A stretch of 64,000 nucleotides of DNA from Thermodesulfovibrionia bacterium (GCA_030694425.1 JAUXYI010000017.1:1-64000); one strand, 5' to 3'; positions 38,671 through 48,488 are shown, counted from the first letter of the stretch. Notes: a model not told the origin generated them from the sequence alone. Numbers and translations: made by a program.

Positions 38671-38722
38671 TGATGCATGATGCTTGATATCAAAAATAAA
38701 AATCTTGCATCGTGTATCTTCT
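38671..38722. repeat. Heptad hairpin (gatgcat/gatgctt versus gatacac/gatgcaa)
   Basis: tgatgcatgatgcttgatatc..aaaataaaaatc..ttgcatcgtgtatc. Confidence 0.6.
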
Positions 38723-38741
38723 CAAATTCCGATATAGAAAA

Positions 38742-38822
38742 TGTCATTGCGAGTGAAACGAAGCAATCTCATCTTTTTACAATAAGATTGCCACGAACCC
38801 TTCGGGTTCTCGCAATGACAAG
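38742..38822. repeat. GTCATTGCGAG..CTCGCAATGAC palindromic repeat
   Basis: Same family as 9823-9906. Confidence 0.85.
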
Positions 38823-38912
38823 AAAATTTAAGGAGTCACATGCCCTATAGCAAGATTTGGGTATCTTGCTAAAACTTGCATCCTCCATCCTGCATCCTGT
38901 ATTCTGAAATAA

Positions 38913-39788
38913 ATGATAAACATTGTAGAAAGATTCCTGAATTACCTGACTGTAGAGAAAGGACTTTCAGCAAATACAATAGAGTCATACAAAAACGATA
39001 TTAACAAGTTCAAAAAATATCTTTCGGACATCAACAAGGATATAACGGGTTTTACCAGAAGTGATGTCATCTCTTATTTAAATCACCTCAGAGATAACAA
39101 CAACCAAACCCCAACCATAGCCCGAAATATTGCCAGCATCAGGGGTTTATGCAGATTCATGCTCTCAGAGGGAATAATAGAAGAAGACCCGCTTGAAAAC
39201 CTCAGCACTCCAAAAGGATGGAAACACCTTCCGAAAATACTGGGGATTGAAGATGTTGTTTCTCTAATAGAAAAACCAAAAGGCAAAAAATTCTCATTGA
39301 GAGACAGGGCAATTCTTGAGTTTATGTATTCCTCCGGCTTGAGGGCAAGCGAAATAATTAACATGAAACTGAACGACATAAATTTTGAGGCAGGCTTTAT
39401 CACGGTTATCGGCAAAGGCTCCAAGGAGAGAGTGGTTCCAATGAATGAAAGGGCAATAAAGTCATTAAAAAAATACATAAATGAATTAAGACCATCTATT
39501 CTTAAGAAAAAAACAAGCCCTAATTTATTTATTGCAAAGGGCGGAAAGCCCATGACACGGCAGCGATTGTGGCAGTTAATAAAACTATACTCTGAAGGAT
39601 TACCAATAAAAATATCTCCGCACACCCTCAGGCATTGTTTTGCAAGCCATCTTTTAGATGGAGGCGCAGATTTGAGGGCGCTTCAAAAAATGCTCGGACA
39701 CGCCGATATATCAACAACTCAAATATATACCACGGTGACACCCGAAAGGCTTAAAAAAGTGCACAAGGAATATCACCCGCGGGGGTAA
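38913..39788 (+). CDS. Tyrosine recombinase XerC/XerD
   Basis: R-K-H-R-H-Y set: SGLRASEI, GKGSKERVVP, SPHTLRHCFASHLLDGGADLRALQKMLGHADISTTQIYT. Confidence 0.95.
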   Translation: MINIVERFLNYLTVEKGLSANTIESYKNDINKFKKYLSDINKDITGFTRSDVISYLNHLRDNNNQTPTIARNIASIRGLCRFMLSEGIIEEDPLENLSTPKGWKHLPKILGIEDVVSLIEKPKGKKFSLRDRAILEFMYSSGLRASEIINMKLNDINFEAGFITVIGKGSKERVVPMNERAIKSLKKYINELRPSILKKKTSPNLFIAKGGKPMTRQRLWQLIKLYSEGLPIKISPHTLRHCFASHLLDGGADLRALQKMLGHADISTTQIYTTVTPERLKKVHKEYHPRG

Positions 39789-39903
39789 AAGGATCGAAAA
39801 TAATTTTTTAAAAATGTCGGGAATCCTTGATTTTGTCGGAAAAGCTTACACTTTTTAAGCCTTGAGTTTTATAAAATCGTTAAAAATCAATTTATTTTTA
39901 ACG

Positions 39904-39919
39904 TGGCATTGATTTTGCG
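39904..39919 (+). promoter_or_regulatory. Candidate sigma54 promoter
   Basis: TGGCATTGATTTTGCG versus TGGCACG-N4-TTGCW. Confidence 0.6.
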
Positions 39920-40009
39920 TAATTATATTTGAATATAAAAAAAGAGGATAAAGATGTTTAAAAAATCAGAACCAATCCTACTTGTCAAAAAAGCAGCAAA
40001 TTTTATACC

Positions 40010-40375
40010 CTATACCTCTAATTTCATAATTTCAAGATTAGATATATTTTTGAAGTGTTTATAATTTGCTGTTGCAAAGACAGAGGTATTTATCAAAACA
40101 GATGATGCTATAAGTGCATCAACAGTTCTTAATCCGTCAGATAAGGAATATCGTTCAAGTAAGATTATTGCTTTTTCTGATATTTTTTCGTCTGGATGCA
40201 TTACGGTTGAGATATTTTCTTTTATAAATTTCTTTATAATTTTTAACTCATTCTTATCCAGACATCCCTGAATAAGCTCCATAATACAAAGAGAACTTGT
40301 AAGCCTATCCTCATAGGAAATGTTTTTTATCAGTTTCTCAGCATCCTGATTCCCCTTAAAATACCAGATGAGCAC
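40010..40375 (-). CDS. VapC-like PIN-domain toxin
   Basis: LIWYFKGNQDAEKLI...LCIMELIQG...DALIASSVLINTSVFATANYKHF. Confidence 0.85.
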   Translation of the reverse strand: MLIWYFKGNQDAEKLIKNISYEDRLTSSLCIMELIQGCLDKNELKIIKKFIKENISTVMHPDEKISEKAIILLERYSLSDGLRTVDALIASSVLINTSVFATANYKHFKNISNLEIMKLEV

Positions 40376-40389
40376 ATCTGTATCAAGAA

Positions 40390-40629
40390 TTACCTTTGAA
40401 ATCTTTCTCTCCTTCTCTCGTCAACCCACTTTTGTACATCTTTTAAATCTTTTCTATCCTTCCATATGCCAAACCCCACAGGGCTAAATTGTTTTTCAAT
40501 TTTCTTAAAGGGTTTTACAACAGCTATGGATTTTCCTCTCATTGTTATAATTACCTCTTCACCTTTTCTAACGCTTTCAAGGATTGCAGATGCCCGATTT
40601 CTTAGTTCCCTTGCAGTTGCTGTTTTCAT
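40390..40629 (-). CDS. Phd/YefM-family antitoxin
   Basis: MKTATARELRNRASAILESVRKGEEVIITMRGKSIAVVKP. Confidence 0.88.
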   Translation of the reverse strand: MKTATARELRNRASAILESVRKGEEVIITMRGKSIAVVKPFKKIEKQFSPVGFGIWKDRKDLKDVQKWVDERRRERFQR

Positions 40630-40734
40630 AAATAACTTCAAAGTGTATATTTTAAAGTGTATACTATTATTATCTCTGATGTCAATGCCAAAATTCTGGG
40701 TTATAGGGAACATTACAATCTAAATTGCAGCAGA

Positions 40735-40764
40735 CAGGGGCGTATTGCAATACGCCCCTTTTTA
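40735..40764. terminator. Rho-independent terminator
   Basis: aggggcgtattgcaatacgccccttttta. Confidence 0.85.
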
Positions 40765-40804
40765 TTTTCTGCCTTAAATTCCAAAAAATTCTATAATAAG
40801 AGGG

Positions 40805-41566
40805 ATGAGAAGACCATTTGGACAGCATTTTCTTTTTGACCCGCGGATTCTAAAAAAAATCATAGACTGCAGCCGGGTAACTTCTGATGACACTGTTATT
40901 GAGATAGGGCCTGGTCATGGAATTATGACAAAACTCCTTGCCGAGCGCGTTAAAAAAGTCATTGCCATAGAAATCGACAAGCGACTGACTGAAAAGCTAA
41001 AGGAATTGCTTTCAATAAACAAAAATGTGGAAGTGATAATAGCAGATGCCCTGAAATTTCCTTACGAGACAATTAAGGGTAAATTTAAGGTTGTTGCAAA
41101 TATCCCCTACTACATAACAACCCCCCTTTTATTCAGACTCCTTGAATTCAGAGAGAAAATAATAAGCATGACGCTGCTTTTGCAAAAAGAGGTTGCTCAA
41201 AGGATTGTTGCATCTCCGGGTAATAAGGATTACGGCGTTCTTTCTGTCTCTGTTCAATTATACACAAAACCAACTCTGAAATTTTTAGTCCGAAAAGGGG
41301 CATTTTCTCCGCCGCCGGATGTAGACTCGGCAGTTGTGCACTTTGAGGTTTGTCCGCAAATACTTTATAAACTAAAAGGTGAAGAGTTTTTGCTAAAGGT
41401 TGTAAAAACAGCTTTTTCACAAAGACGAAAGACCATATCCAACAGCCTGAGGTCATTTAAAAATATAAAAGAAGCGCTTATAGAAGCTGGCATTGACTCA
41501 AAACTGCGGCCGGAGATGTTGAGTATAGAAGACTTTATAAGACTGGCAAATGCCTTAATGGGTTAA
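40805..41566 (+). CDS. rsmA: 16S rRNA dimethyladenosine transferase
   Basis: FGQHFLFDPRILKKI...VIEIGPGHGIMTKLL...VANIPYYITTPLL. Confidence 0.96.
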   Translation: MRRPFGQHFLFDPRILKKIIDCSRVTSDDTVIEIGPGHGIMTKLLAERVKKVIAIEIDKRLTEKLKELLSINKNVEVIIADALKFPYETIKGKFKVVANIPYYITTPLLFRLLEFREKIISMTLLLQKEVAQRIVASPGNKDYGVLSVSVQLYTKPTLKFLVRKGAFSPPPDVDSAVVHFEVCPQILYKLKGEEFLLKVVKTAFSQRRKTISNSLRSFKNIKEALIEAGIDSKLRPEMLSIEDFIRLANALMG

Positions 41567-41643
41567 TGAGTAATCTGGACTGGTTTATCCCTTAAGAAAT
41601 AAATTTTTTTGACTGGGGACTAAAATCCAATTATAATCTGTAT

Positions 41644-42231
41644 ATGTTAGAAATCTTAAAAGCCTTACCTAATACCTTTATCCCTCTCTTTGTCGCTATG
41701 GATATATTTGTTGTGCTTCCGATATTCATTTCAGTAACCAATAATATGACGGAGAGCAAAAGGAGTGCTGTTGTCAGACAATCAATAGTTACTGCATTGG
41801 CGGTAAGCATGGTTTTCGTTGTTATAGGCAGGGCAGTTTTTAGAATCTTAGGAATTACTGTTGATGACTTTAAAATAGCAGGCGGGCTCATTCTCCTTGT
41901 AATAGCTATCCTTGACCTTATAAGGCACGGCGAGGACAAAAGAAAACCTTATGAGACAATCGGAGTGGTTCCTCTAGGAGTTCCTCTGATAGTTGGTCCA
42001 GCGGTTCTAACTACTCTCATAGTCCTTATCAGTAATTACGGGCTAATCCCCACAACCATTTCTCTTATACTCAACCTTCTCATCGTATGGATTTCTTTTG
42101 TAAAGGCACAGGAAATAATCAAACTTTTCGGGAAAAACGGTATCGCTGCCATATCAAAAGTAATGGCGCTTCTTCTTGCTGCTATCGCTGTAATGATGGT
42201 TAGATTAGGTTTAGAGGGAATTATTAAATAA
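41644..42231 (+). CDS. MarC family membrane protein
   Basis: FIPLFVAMDIFVVLPIFISVTNNM...VPLGVPLIVGPAVLTTLIVL. Confidence 0.93.
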   Translation: MLEILKALPNTFIPLFVAMDIFVVLPIFISVTNNMTESKRSAVVRQSIVTALAVSMVFVVIGRAVFRILGITVDDFKIAGGLILLVIAILDLIRHGEDKRKPYETIGVVPLGVPLIVGPAVLTTLIVLISNYGLIPTTISLILNLLIVWISFVKAQEIIKLFGKNGIAAISKVMALLLAAIAVMMVRLGLEGIIK

Positions 42232-42266
42232 GGCATTCGTGAATTTCATTTGTTAAATTTAAAAAA

Positions 42267-42656
42267 ATGAAACTTGCTGATGATGGATATTGTTTTGTAT
42301 GCGGGCCCAAAAATCCCATTGGCCTCAAGTTAAAATTTCATTTTAACGGTAAAACAATAAAAACAGAATTTATCTCTAAAAAAGAACACCAGGGATATTT
42401 GAATATTGTCCACGGCGGAATAATATCAACCCTGCTTGATGAGGCAATGGTTAAACTTGCCCTTGCCATGGATATTCCGGTTGTTACTGCCCAGATGGAA
42501 ATCCGCTTAAAAAAACCTCTAAGGGTTGGCGAAAAAATAATTGTTGAGGCAGAAATTTTACACAACACAAAAAAGCTTCTGGAGGCATATGCAAAGGCAG
42601 TTACAATGAATAATGTGCTTATTGCAGATGCAAAAGGGAAATTAGTTAAAGTATAA
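42267..42656 (+). CDS. PaaI-like hotdog thioesterase
   Basis: CFVCGPKNPIGLKLKF...GYLNIVHGGIISTLLDEAM. Confidence 0.92.
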   Translation: MKLADDGYCFVCGPKNPIGLKLKFHFNGKTIKTEFISKKEHQGYLNIVHGGIISTLLDEAMVKLALAMDIPVVTAQMEIRLKKPLRVGEKIIVEAEILHNTKKLLEAYAKAVTMNNVLIADAKGKLVKV

Positions 42657-42670
42657 AAATTTTTCACTTG

Positions 42671-43072
42671 TTAATATTTGCCGCTAAAATAATCTTCCAG
42701 AATCTGTCTGTGATCAAAAGCGATGTCCTCAGGAAGATTATCTTTATTGAAAATCCCGACTTCTCTGGCATCGTCTCCTGCTTTTGGTTTGCCCGCAGCA
42801 GTAGCTATGAATATTGTTGATACAGTGTGATGTCTCGGGTCTCTTTTTGGGTCAGAATATGTATGAAACTGCCTTATCAGCTTTATGTCAAGCCTTGTTT
42901 CTTCTTTGGCCTCCCTGCGAACCGCATCTTCAAGAGTCTCCCCATAATCTACAAACCCGCCTGGTATCGCCCATCCTGGCGGCGGATTCTTTCTTTTGAT
43001 GAGAACAATCCCCCCTTCAATTTCTATAATCGCATCAACTGTAAGAACTGGCTTTCTCGGAGCAGCCTGCAT
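42671..43072 (-). CDS. NUDIX hydrolase
   Basis: [26 protein letters not shown]. Confidence 0.95.
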   Translation of the reverse strand: MQAAPRKPVLTVDAIIEIEGGIVLIKRKNPPPGWAIPGGFVDYGETLEDAVRREAKEETRLDIKLIRQFHTYSDPKRDPRHHTVSTIFIATAAGKPKAGDDAREVGIFNKDNLPEDIAFDHRQILEDYFSGKY

Positions 43073-43077
43073 TAACT

Positions 43078-44175
43078 TTATTTCTCCACAGGACTTTCAA
43101 CCTGATTTAAGACTTTTGTAAAAATTTCTTTTGCATCCATAATCCCGGTCACATCTACCCAATTTATATCCGGTTCTTTTTTAAACCAGGTAAACTGCCT
43201 TTTGGCATACATTTTAGTGCGTTTTTTGAGCAACCTTACGGCATCTTCAAAACTAATAAGTCCATCGAGATAAAGCTGCATCTCTTTATAGCCGAGCGCC
43301 TGCAGAGGTATTTTATGCGGATTCATTTTTAAGAGTTTTTCTGTCTCCTGCAAAATGCCCTTTTCTATCATGCTGTCAACTCTGCGTTCGATAATCGCAT
43401 ATAACTCTTTTCTGTCTCTCAAGAGTCCTATTTTTATAAAATTATAATCCTGAGGCGCTGTTAATAAGTTCTGAAACTCCGAGATTGTTTTCCTGCCCTT
43501 GAGCGAAACCTCAAGCGCTCTTATTATCCTTCTTGTATCATTTGGATTGATTTTATTCGCTGATGCAGGATCAATTTCTTTAAGGTATTGATAGAGATAT
43601 CCTTTGCCAAAACTTTTTTCTTTTTTTGATAATTCATCCCTTAATGCCCAGTCTGCTCCCGGTCCCTCAAAGAGACCTTTTGTAAGCGTTTTTATATAAA
43701 GCCCTGTCCCCCCAGCCACTATTGGAATCTTACCTTTCCTGTGAAGAACGTCTATGATTTCTGTTGCCATCTTTTTGAACATGCCGGCGCTGAAAGATTC
43801 ATGAGGAGATAATATGTCAATCAGGTGATGCTTTACTTCTTTGAGTTCTTTTTTTGAAGGCTTGGCAGTTCCTATGTCCATGTGACGGTAAGTCTGCATT
43901 GAGTCCGCGCTTATTATCTCTGTGTTAAGGGCTGTTGCGAGGAGGATAGAAACGCCTGTTTTGCCAACGCCAGTTGGGCCAAGGAGGATAATAACCGATT
44001 TGTGAGATTTACTTAGGAAGTTCAATTCTGGATTATTGGAACTCCTTACAGCAGGCAGACTGCCGGATAATTCCTTCTTGTCATTGCGAGTCCCGATTAT
44101 TTGGGACGTGGCAATCTCTTTATTTTCAATGCATTTGTTAGATTGCTTCGTCGCTAACGCTTCTCGCAATGACAT
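43078..44175 (-). CDS. miaA: tRNA dimethylallyltransferase; N-terminal ~35 codons are repeat-derived, true start uncertain
   Basis: [17 protein letters not shown]...[17 protein letters not shown]-term [14 protein letters not shown]... is translated GTCATTGCGAG repeat. Confidence 0.93.
   Translation of the reverse strand: MSLREALATKQSNKCIENKEIATSQIIGTRNDKKELSGSLPAVRSSNNPELNFLSKSHKSVIILLGPTGVGKTGVSILLATALNTEIISADSMQTYRHMDIGTAKPSKKELKEVKHHLIDILSPHESFSAGMFKKMATEIIDVLHRKGKIPIVAGGTGLYIKTLTKGLFEGPGADWALRDELSKKEKSFGKGYLYQYLKEIDPASANKINPNDTRRIIRALEVSLKGRKTISEFQNLLTAPQDYNFIKIGLLRDRKELYAIIERRVDSMIEKGILQETEKLLKMNPHKIPLQALGYKEMQLYLDGLISFEDAVRLLKKRTKMYAKRQFTWFKKEPDINWVDVTGIMDAKEIFTKVLNQVESPVEK
44079..44175. 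repeat. GTCATTGCGAG..CTCGCAATGAC palindromic repeat overlapping the miaA ORF 5' end
   Basis: gtcattgcgagtcccgattatttgggac...gcttctcgcaatgac. Confidence 0.85.
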
Positions 44176-44213
44176 ACAATTTGCAAATTACAGAAAAATT
44201 TCTCTGTGTTCAT

Positions 44214-44903
44214 TTAAAACAAATTCTTAAATATTGTCGAGATAATTCTATAACCTACCCTGATTACCCCCTTTACATTTCCGGTTATTTTAGACTTGCC
44301 TGTTCCTTTACGATAGTTTACCGGCACCTCGATTATTTTATAATTTTTTTTAACTGCCTTAACCTGCATCTCTACTGTCCAGCCAAGATTATCATGCATG
44401 TCCAAAGCTAATAGCTTGGTGAATTTAATTGCCCTGAACGGACCAAGGTCAGTATATTTGAATCCATAAAGCAATCTGATAAGGGTGGTGGCAAGAAGAT
44501 TGCCAAAGTAAACCGGGGCCCTGAGCGAGCCTTTTTCATAATTACCCATAACCCTTGAACCAATAACCATATCATAATCTTCCCTGACTATTGGATTAAT
44601 TAATTTGATTATCTCCGTGGGATAATCACTATAATTGCCGTCTAAAAAAACCACAATATCAGGATTCTTTTCCTTAAGATATTCAATTCCCTTAAGACAG
44701 GGGTATCCATACCCCTTTCTAGACTCAAATAAAAGGGTTGCACCTAATTCCTCTGCTATTTGCGGTGTTCTATCCGCGCTTCCGTTATCTACGACTACAA
44801 CCTCATCAACTAAATCTTTAGGTATGTCCCCCATAACTTTCGGCAGGGTTTTTTCTTCGTTAAGCGCAGGAATAATTACTGCTATTTTTTTATCAGATAA
44901 CAT
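44214..44903 (-). CDS. Family 2 glycosyltransferase (dolichol-phosphate-mannose-synthase-like)
   Basis: IAVIIPALNEEKTLPKVMGDIP...EVVVVDNGSADRT...FLDGNYSDYP. Confidence 0.93.
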   Translation of the reverse strand: MLSDKKIAVIIPALNEEKTLPKVMGDIPKDLVDEVVVVDNGSADRTPQIAEELGATLLFESRKGYGYPCLKGIEYLKEKNPDIVVFLDGNYSDYPTEIIKLINPIVREDYDMVIGSRVMGNYEKGSLRAPVYFGNLLATTLIRLLYGFKYTDLGPFRAIKFTKLLALDMHDNLGWTVEMQVKAVKKNYKIIEVPVNYRKGTGKSKITGNVKGVIRVGYRIISTIFKNLF

Positions 44904-45063
44904 TCTTAAATTATAGCAGATTTACATTGAATCTAAATTGCAGAGGAAGAATTAGAAAATCTGCGCTGGAATTGAAAGTAGGTTTTATACAACTTCTAAA
45001 GGAGAATCTTGACTTTTAATTGTCTAAAGGTGTAGTGAGTGGTTAAGCATTTCTTATTGTTTT

Positions 45064-45273
45064 TTATGCAAAAACCAATCTACCTTTAGGCTTAGGAATT
45101 GGGCGTCCTAATTCTTTTGCAGTCTCTATCCACTCTTTAATAATAATCTCGACGTTAGTGAGTGCTTCCTTATATGTAGCGCCATCCGCTGCACATCCCG
45201 GCAACTCTGGTGCTTCAGCAATAAAAGCTTGGTCGTCTTCGCTCCAATAGATAATTATTTCGTATTTACTCAT
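45064..45273 (-). CDS. hicB: HicB-family antitoxin
   Basis: YEIIIYWSEDDQAFIAEAPELPGCAADGATYKEALTNVEIIIKEWIETAKELGRPIP. Confidence 0.92.
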   Translation of the reverse strand: MSKYEIIIYWSEDDQAFIAEAPELPGCAADGATYKEALTNVEIIIKEWIETAKELGRPIPKPKGRLVFA

Positions 45274-45274
45274 C

Positions 45275-45505
45275 TTATTTTTCTCCTAACTTGTGTTTCA
45301 GAATTACATTACGAACCTGCTTAACCTGATAAGGCTTTGACTTATTACCTTTAGGCTGTAAATTAAGTATCTCCTCAATGTCATCTTTTGTAAATATATG
45401 ATGGCTGCCACGAATTCTTTCGTCAAACCCTAAATATTTCAAAAGACCACATAATCCATCAAAAGGAATATTAGCATCGGATGTCCCACTTAAAACTTGT
45501 AACAA
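45275..45505 (-). CDS. hicA: HicA-family toxin
   Basis: LCGLLKYLGFDERIRGSHHIFTKDDIEEILNLQPKGNKSKPYQVKQVRNVI (HicA catalytic His). Confidence 0.88.
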   Translation of the reverse strand: MLQVLSGTSDANIPFDGLCGLLKYLGFDERIRGSHHIFTKDDIEEILNLQPKGNKSKPYQVKQVRNVILKHKLGEK

Positions 45506-45602
45506 TAGTTTTTAATGGTTATTTTTAATTGATACACTTCTGAATTTTCATCTTTTTCCATTTTGTTCTCCTATACTGAAAGCAAAAAATAAGTTTACAT
45601 AC

Positions 45603-45690
45603 CCCCTCACCCTAACCCTCTCCCACAAGGGGAGAGGGGACTCTAAAATCCCCCCTCCCTTGACGGGAGGGGGTGAGGGGGAGGGTGAAT
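45603..45690. repeat. ccctcaccctaaccctctccc..gagggggtgaggg palindromic repeat
   Basis: Same family as 33186-33278. Confidence 0.8.
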
Positions 45691-45729
45691 TATGTAATTT
45701 TATTTAATTCCTTTGATATAATTTGTAGT

Positions 45730-45860
45730 AAATGGTCAATTAGGGGTCTTGAATTATCACTTTTTCCCCTTCTACCTTCTTTAATGCTTTGTATATGATA
45801 CTGAATTAAATAAAAAATTAAACCAAAATTTCTTATATTTCAAGACCCCATGACTCATTT
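45730..45860. repeat. 131-bp inverted-repeat element
   Basis: aaatggtcaattaggggtcttgaattat versus right-arm complement aaatgagtcat-ggggtcttgaaatat. Confidence 0.75.
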
Positions 45861-45869
45861 CACAGTTCG

Positions 45870-45911
45870 TGCGGCACACCGCTTTTTCAAATTTATTTAA
45901 TTCGTGCCGCA
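45870..45911. repeat. Hairpin tgcggcac..gtgccgca flanking the nuclease cassette (possible attC-like stem)
   Basis: 8-bp perfect inverted arms adjacent to the 21-bp IR. Confidence 0.5.
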
Positions 45912-45926
45912 TGACGGCAAGGTGCT

Positions 45927-46885
45927 GTTGGCAGCAGGCATACTTGTCATTTGTTTGGAAATAAGTCGTCTTCTATTAATTTCATATATCTTTCAATGTA
46001 GAACATATCTGGTTCGTGTCGTGATGCCCTTACTCGTATTTCAAATTTTGGTTCTTGAACAGATGTGTTGTCAAATAGAATAAGTCCTATTCCACAAATT
46101 CTTGATAAAACATCCAACCTCGCAATTTCTTCCTTTGAGGATGTGTTGGGAATAACAATATAGGATTTATGACTAAATAGTTTGTAAGCATTTGCTTGTC
46201 CAAATGCTTGTATTAAGTCAAGCGTGTTAGTTTTTATTTCAGCAGAGATAATTTCTGTTGGTGGTTTTATTATAGCACTCGGTCTTGGAGATCTAATACC
46301 AATTACATCTGGAGTCCCCCATTTGTCTTGGAATATTTTACCACCAAGAGGAACCGCCCGAGTGCATTCCTCCAAACTATTTACAATCCAGTCAGCAAAA
46401 GGAGCATAAAAATCTTCTTCTTTCAAAGGCGTAAAAGTTTTGCTTGTCGGGTCACTTGTCGTTTTAACTGGTGACTGTGATTGTACTGGTCCATTTGTAG
46501 TTTGTGTAATTGTGTTAGCAAGTCCTAATTTTTGAATGATGTAATTTTTTCCAGCGTCTGTAATTTTCCAAACCCCACGCTCGGGATTTTCAAGATATCC
46601 GTCTTTGTCTTTTAACTGTTGAGATGAACTTGCTATTCTATGCCAATACAAAGGTTTGCCCACGCCTTTTTCAATTTCATATTCTTTGGCCTTTAGTTCC
46701 CAATATTCAGGAACTTTTGAATTGATTAATTCTCTGTCGCCTTCTCCACCAATGTCTATGAATAGTTTGAGCAAGGCGTCTTTTCTGCTTTTTATTTTCA
46801 TTATCGTATTAGTTTGGTTTTACAAATTATTTGTCACGCTGTAAAGTTAAAAGTTTGCACTGTCACAAGTATGCCTGCTGCCAAC
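45927..46885. mobile_element. Single-gene cassette bounded by 21-bp perfect inverted repeats (possible integron-type cassette)
   Basis: gttggcagcaggcatacttgt at 45927-45947 and acaagtatgcctgctgccaac at 46865-46885. Confidence 0.6.
45947..46801 (-). CDS. Winged-helix (Mrr_N-like) plus PD-(D/E)XK-like nuclease
   Basis: GTPDVIGIRSPR...EIISAEIKTNTLDLIQAFGQANAYKLFSHKSYIVIP (D...ExK core); N-terminal wHTH-like region. Confidence 0.75.
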   Translation of the reverse strand: MKIKSRKDALLKLFIDIGGEGDRELINSKVPEYWELKAKEYEIEKGVGKPLYWHRIASSSQQLKDKDGYLENPERGVWKITDAGKNYIIQKLGLANTITQTTNGPVQSQSPVKTTSDPTSKTFTPLKEEDFYAPFADWIVNSLEECTRAVPLGGKIFQDKWGTPDVIGIRSPRPSAIIKPPTEIISAEIKTNTLDLIQAFGQANAYKLFSHKSYIVIPNTSSKEEIARLDVLSRICGIGLILFDNTSVQEPKFEIRVRASRHEPDMFYIERYMKLIEDDLFPNK

Positions 46886-46948
46886 GTATATCGTTTTATC
46901 CATAGTGCCGGAGGCATTGCGGATAAAACGGGTTGAACTGAGCCGTTG
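46882..46948 (-). repeat. attC-like palindromic site
   Basis: Minus strand ACTCAAC(G)..CGTTTTATCC..GGATAAAACG-atata-CGTTGGCA. Confidence 0.5.
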
Positions 46949-47136
46949 AGTCGATGACGTTAATATAGTGTATTTTTATGGGGATTGTAAATAAGAATTT
47001 ACCTGAATTTTACTGGTCAGCAGTTATAAATTTCGCAATTTTCAACCAGTCTGAATGAATATAATTTTTTTGACAGGATATGAATAAGTAAAAATCTCTT
47101 TTATGAAGGCATAAAGTCTTTTTAATCTCTTATCCA

Positions 47137-47264
47137 GAGGCATTCGAGAAATCCACTTTTTTGTCACCCTGAGCGAAGCGAAGGGTCTCGCAGCATCATG
47201 ATTTTATGAGATTCTTCACTTCGTTCAGAATGACTTTTTTTGCATTATTATTTCTCGAAAGCCT
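47137..47264. repeat. Composite palindromic element: outer gaggcattcgagaaat/atttctcgaaagcctc, inner GTCACCCTGAGCGAAG..CTTCGTTCAGAATGAC
   Basis: Outer arms match 15 of 16. Confidence 0.8.
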
Positions 47265-47351
47265 CATCCATCATATATTCCATTATATAATCTTGATTTC
47301 TGACAATATTTGGTATAATATAGTCAATAAAGTGACTGAATTTTAGAAAAT

Positions 47352-48488
47352 ATGGCTATTTATATTCCTCAAAGGCAACTTGAAAACCTGTCAAAGCTAC
47401 TTTCTCCTAATAAACTAATTGTGATTTATGGGCCACGGCGATGCGGCAAAACAACCTTGCTTAATAAGTTTTTAGAAGGCATTAGCGAGAAATATCTCCT
47501 TGTAAGCGGAGAGGATTTAACGGTTCAAAATTACCTGAGCAGTCAGTCTATCCAAAAACTCAGGGAGTTTGTAGGGGGGAATGAGTTAATTGCAATAGAT
47601 GAGGCTCAAAGGATAGAAAAGATTGGCATAAACCTGAAATTAATCGTTGACCATATAAAAAATATAAAGGTTATTGCAACAGGTTCCTCATCTTTTGATC
47701 TGGAAAGGGATGTCGGAGAACCTCTTACAGGCAGAAAATTTGTTCTGAAACTTTTCCCATTGGCTCAGATGGAAATATCCAGAATTGAACAGAGATTTGA
47801 GACCGATGCAAACCTGGAGTCAAGGTTAATCTATGGGTCTTATCCAGAGATAGTAATTACAAACGATAATAAGCAAAGAGAACTCTACCTGAGAGAGATA
47901 ATAAGTTCATATTTATATAAAGATATTCTTGAACTTGAGGGAATCAGGCATTCTAACAAACTCATAAGGCTCCTTCAGCTTCTTGCCTTTCAAATTGGCA
48001 AGGAGGTTTCTTATAACGAACTGGGCACACAACTCGGGATGAGCAAGAACACAGTTGAGAGATATCTTGACCTGCTTGAAAAGGTATTTGTGGTTAATAA
48101 GCTTTCGGGTTTTAGCAGAAATCTGCGAAAAGAGGTCAGCAAAAACCACCGTTATTATTTTTATGACAATGGCATACGCAATGCCATTATAGGTAATCTT
48201 AATCCTTTAGAAATGCGTGATGATACAGGAACATTGTGGGAAAACTACATCATAATGGAAAGGATAAAGAAACAGGAGTATCTTCAGGTAGTTGCCAATA
48301 ACTATTTCTGGAGGACTTATGACAAGAAGGAGATAGATTTAATAGAGGAAAGAGAAGGAAGGCTTTATGGCTATGAGATAAAATGGAAAAAGACTAAAGC
48401 AAGACCACCAAAGGACTGGCTTGCGACTTACAAAAATGCAACCTACGAAGTCATTACAAGGGAAAATTACCTTGAGTTTATCATATAA
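47352..48488 (+). CDS. AAA ATPase with DUF4143-like C-terminus
   Basis: VIYGPRRCGKTTLLNKFLE...IAIDEAQRIE...YFYDNGIRNAII. Confidence 0.9.
   Translation: MAIYIPQRQLENLSKLLSPNKLIVIYGPRRCGKTTLLNKFLEGISEKYLLVSGEDLTVQNYLSSQSIQKLREFVGGNELIAIDEAQRIEKIGINLKLIVDHIKNIKVIATGSSSFDLERDVGEPLTGRKFVLKLFPLAQMEISRIEQRFETDANLESRLIYGSYPEIVITNDNKQRELYLREIISSYLYKDILELEGIRHSNKLIRLLQLLAFQIGKEVSYNELGTQLGMSKNTVERYLDLLEKVFVVNKLSGFSRNLRKEVSKNHRYYFYDNGIRNAIIGNLNPLEMRDDTGTLWENYIIMERIKKQEYLQVVANNYFWRTYDKKEIDLIEEREGRLYGYEIKWKKTKARPPKDWLATYKNATYEVITRENYLEFII

Noticed and set aside
39083-39625. 180-aa minus-strand ORF inside xerC/D
   Set aside because: Antisense shadow of a well-supported tyrosine recombinase.
38913-39788. 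XerC/D as the integrase of a mobile island or integron
   Set aside because: Standard XerC/D length and motifs, no IntI-like extra domain seen, housekeeping context; not evidence of an integron.
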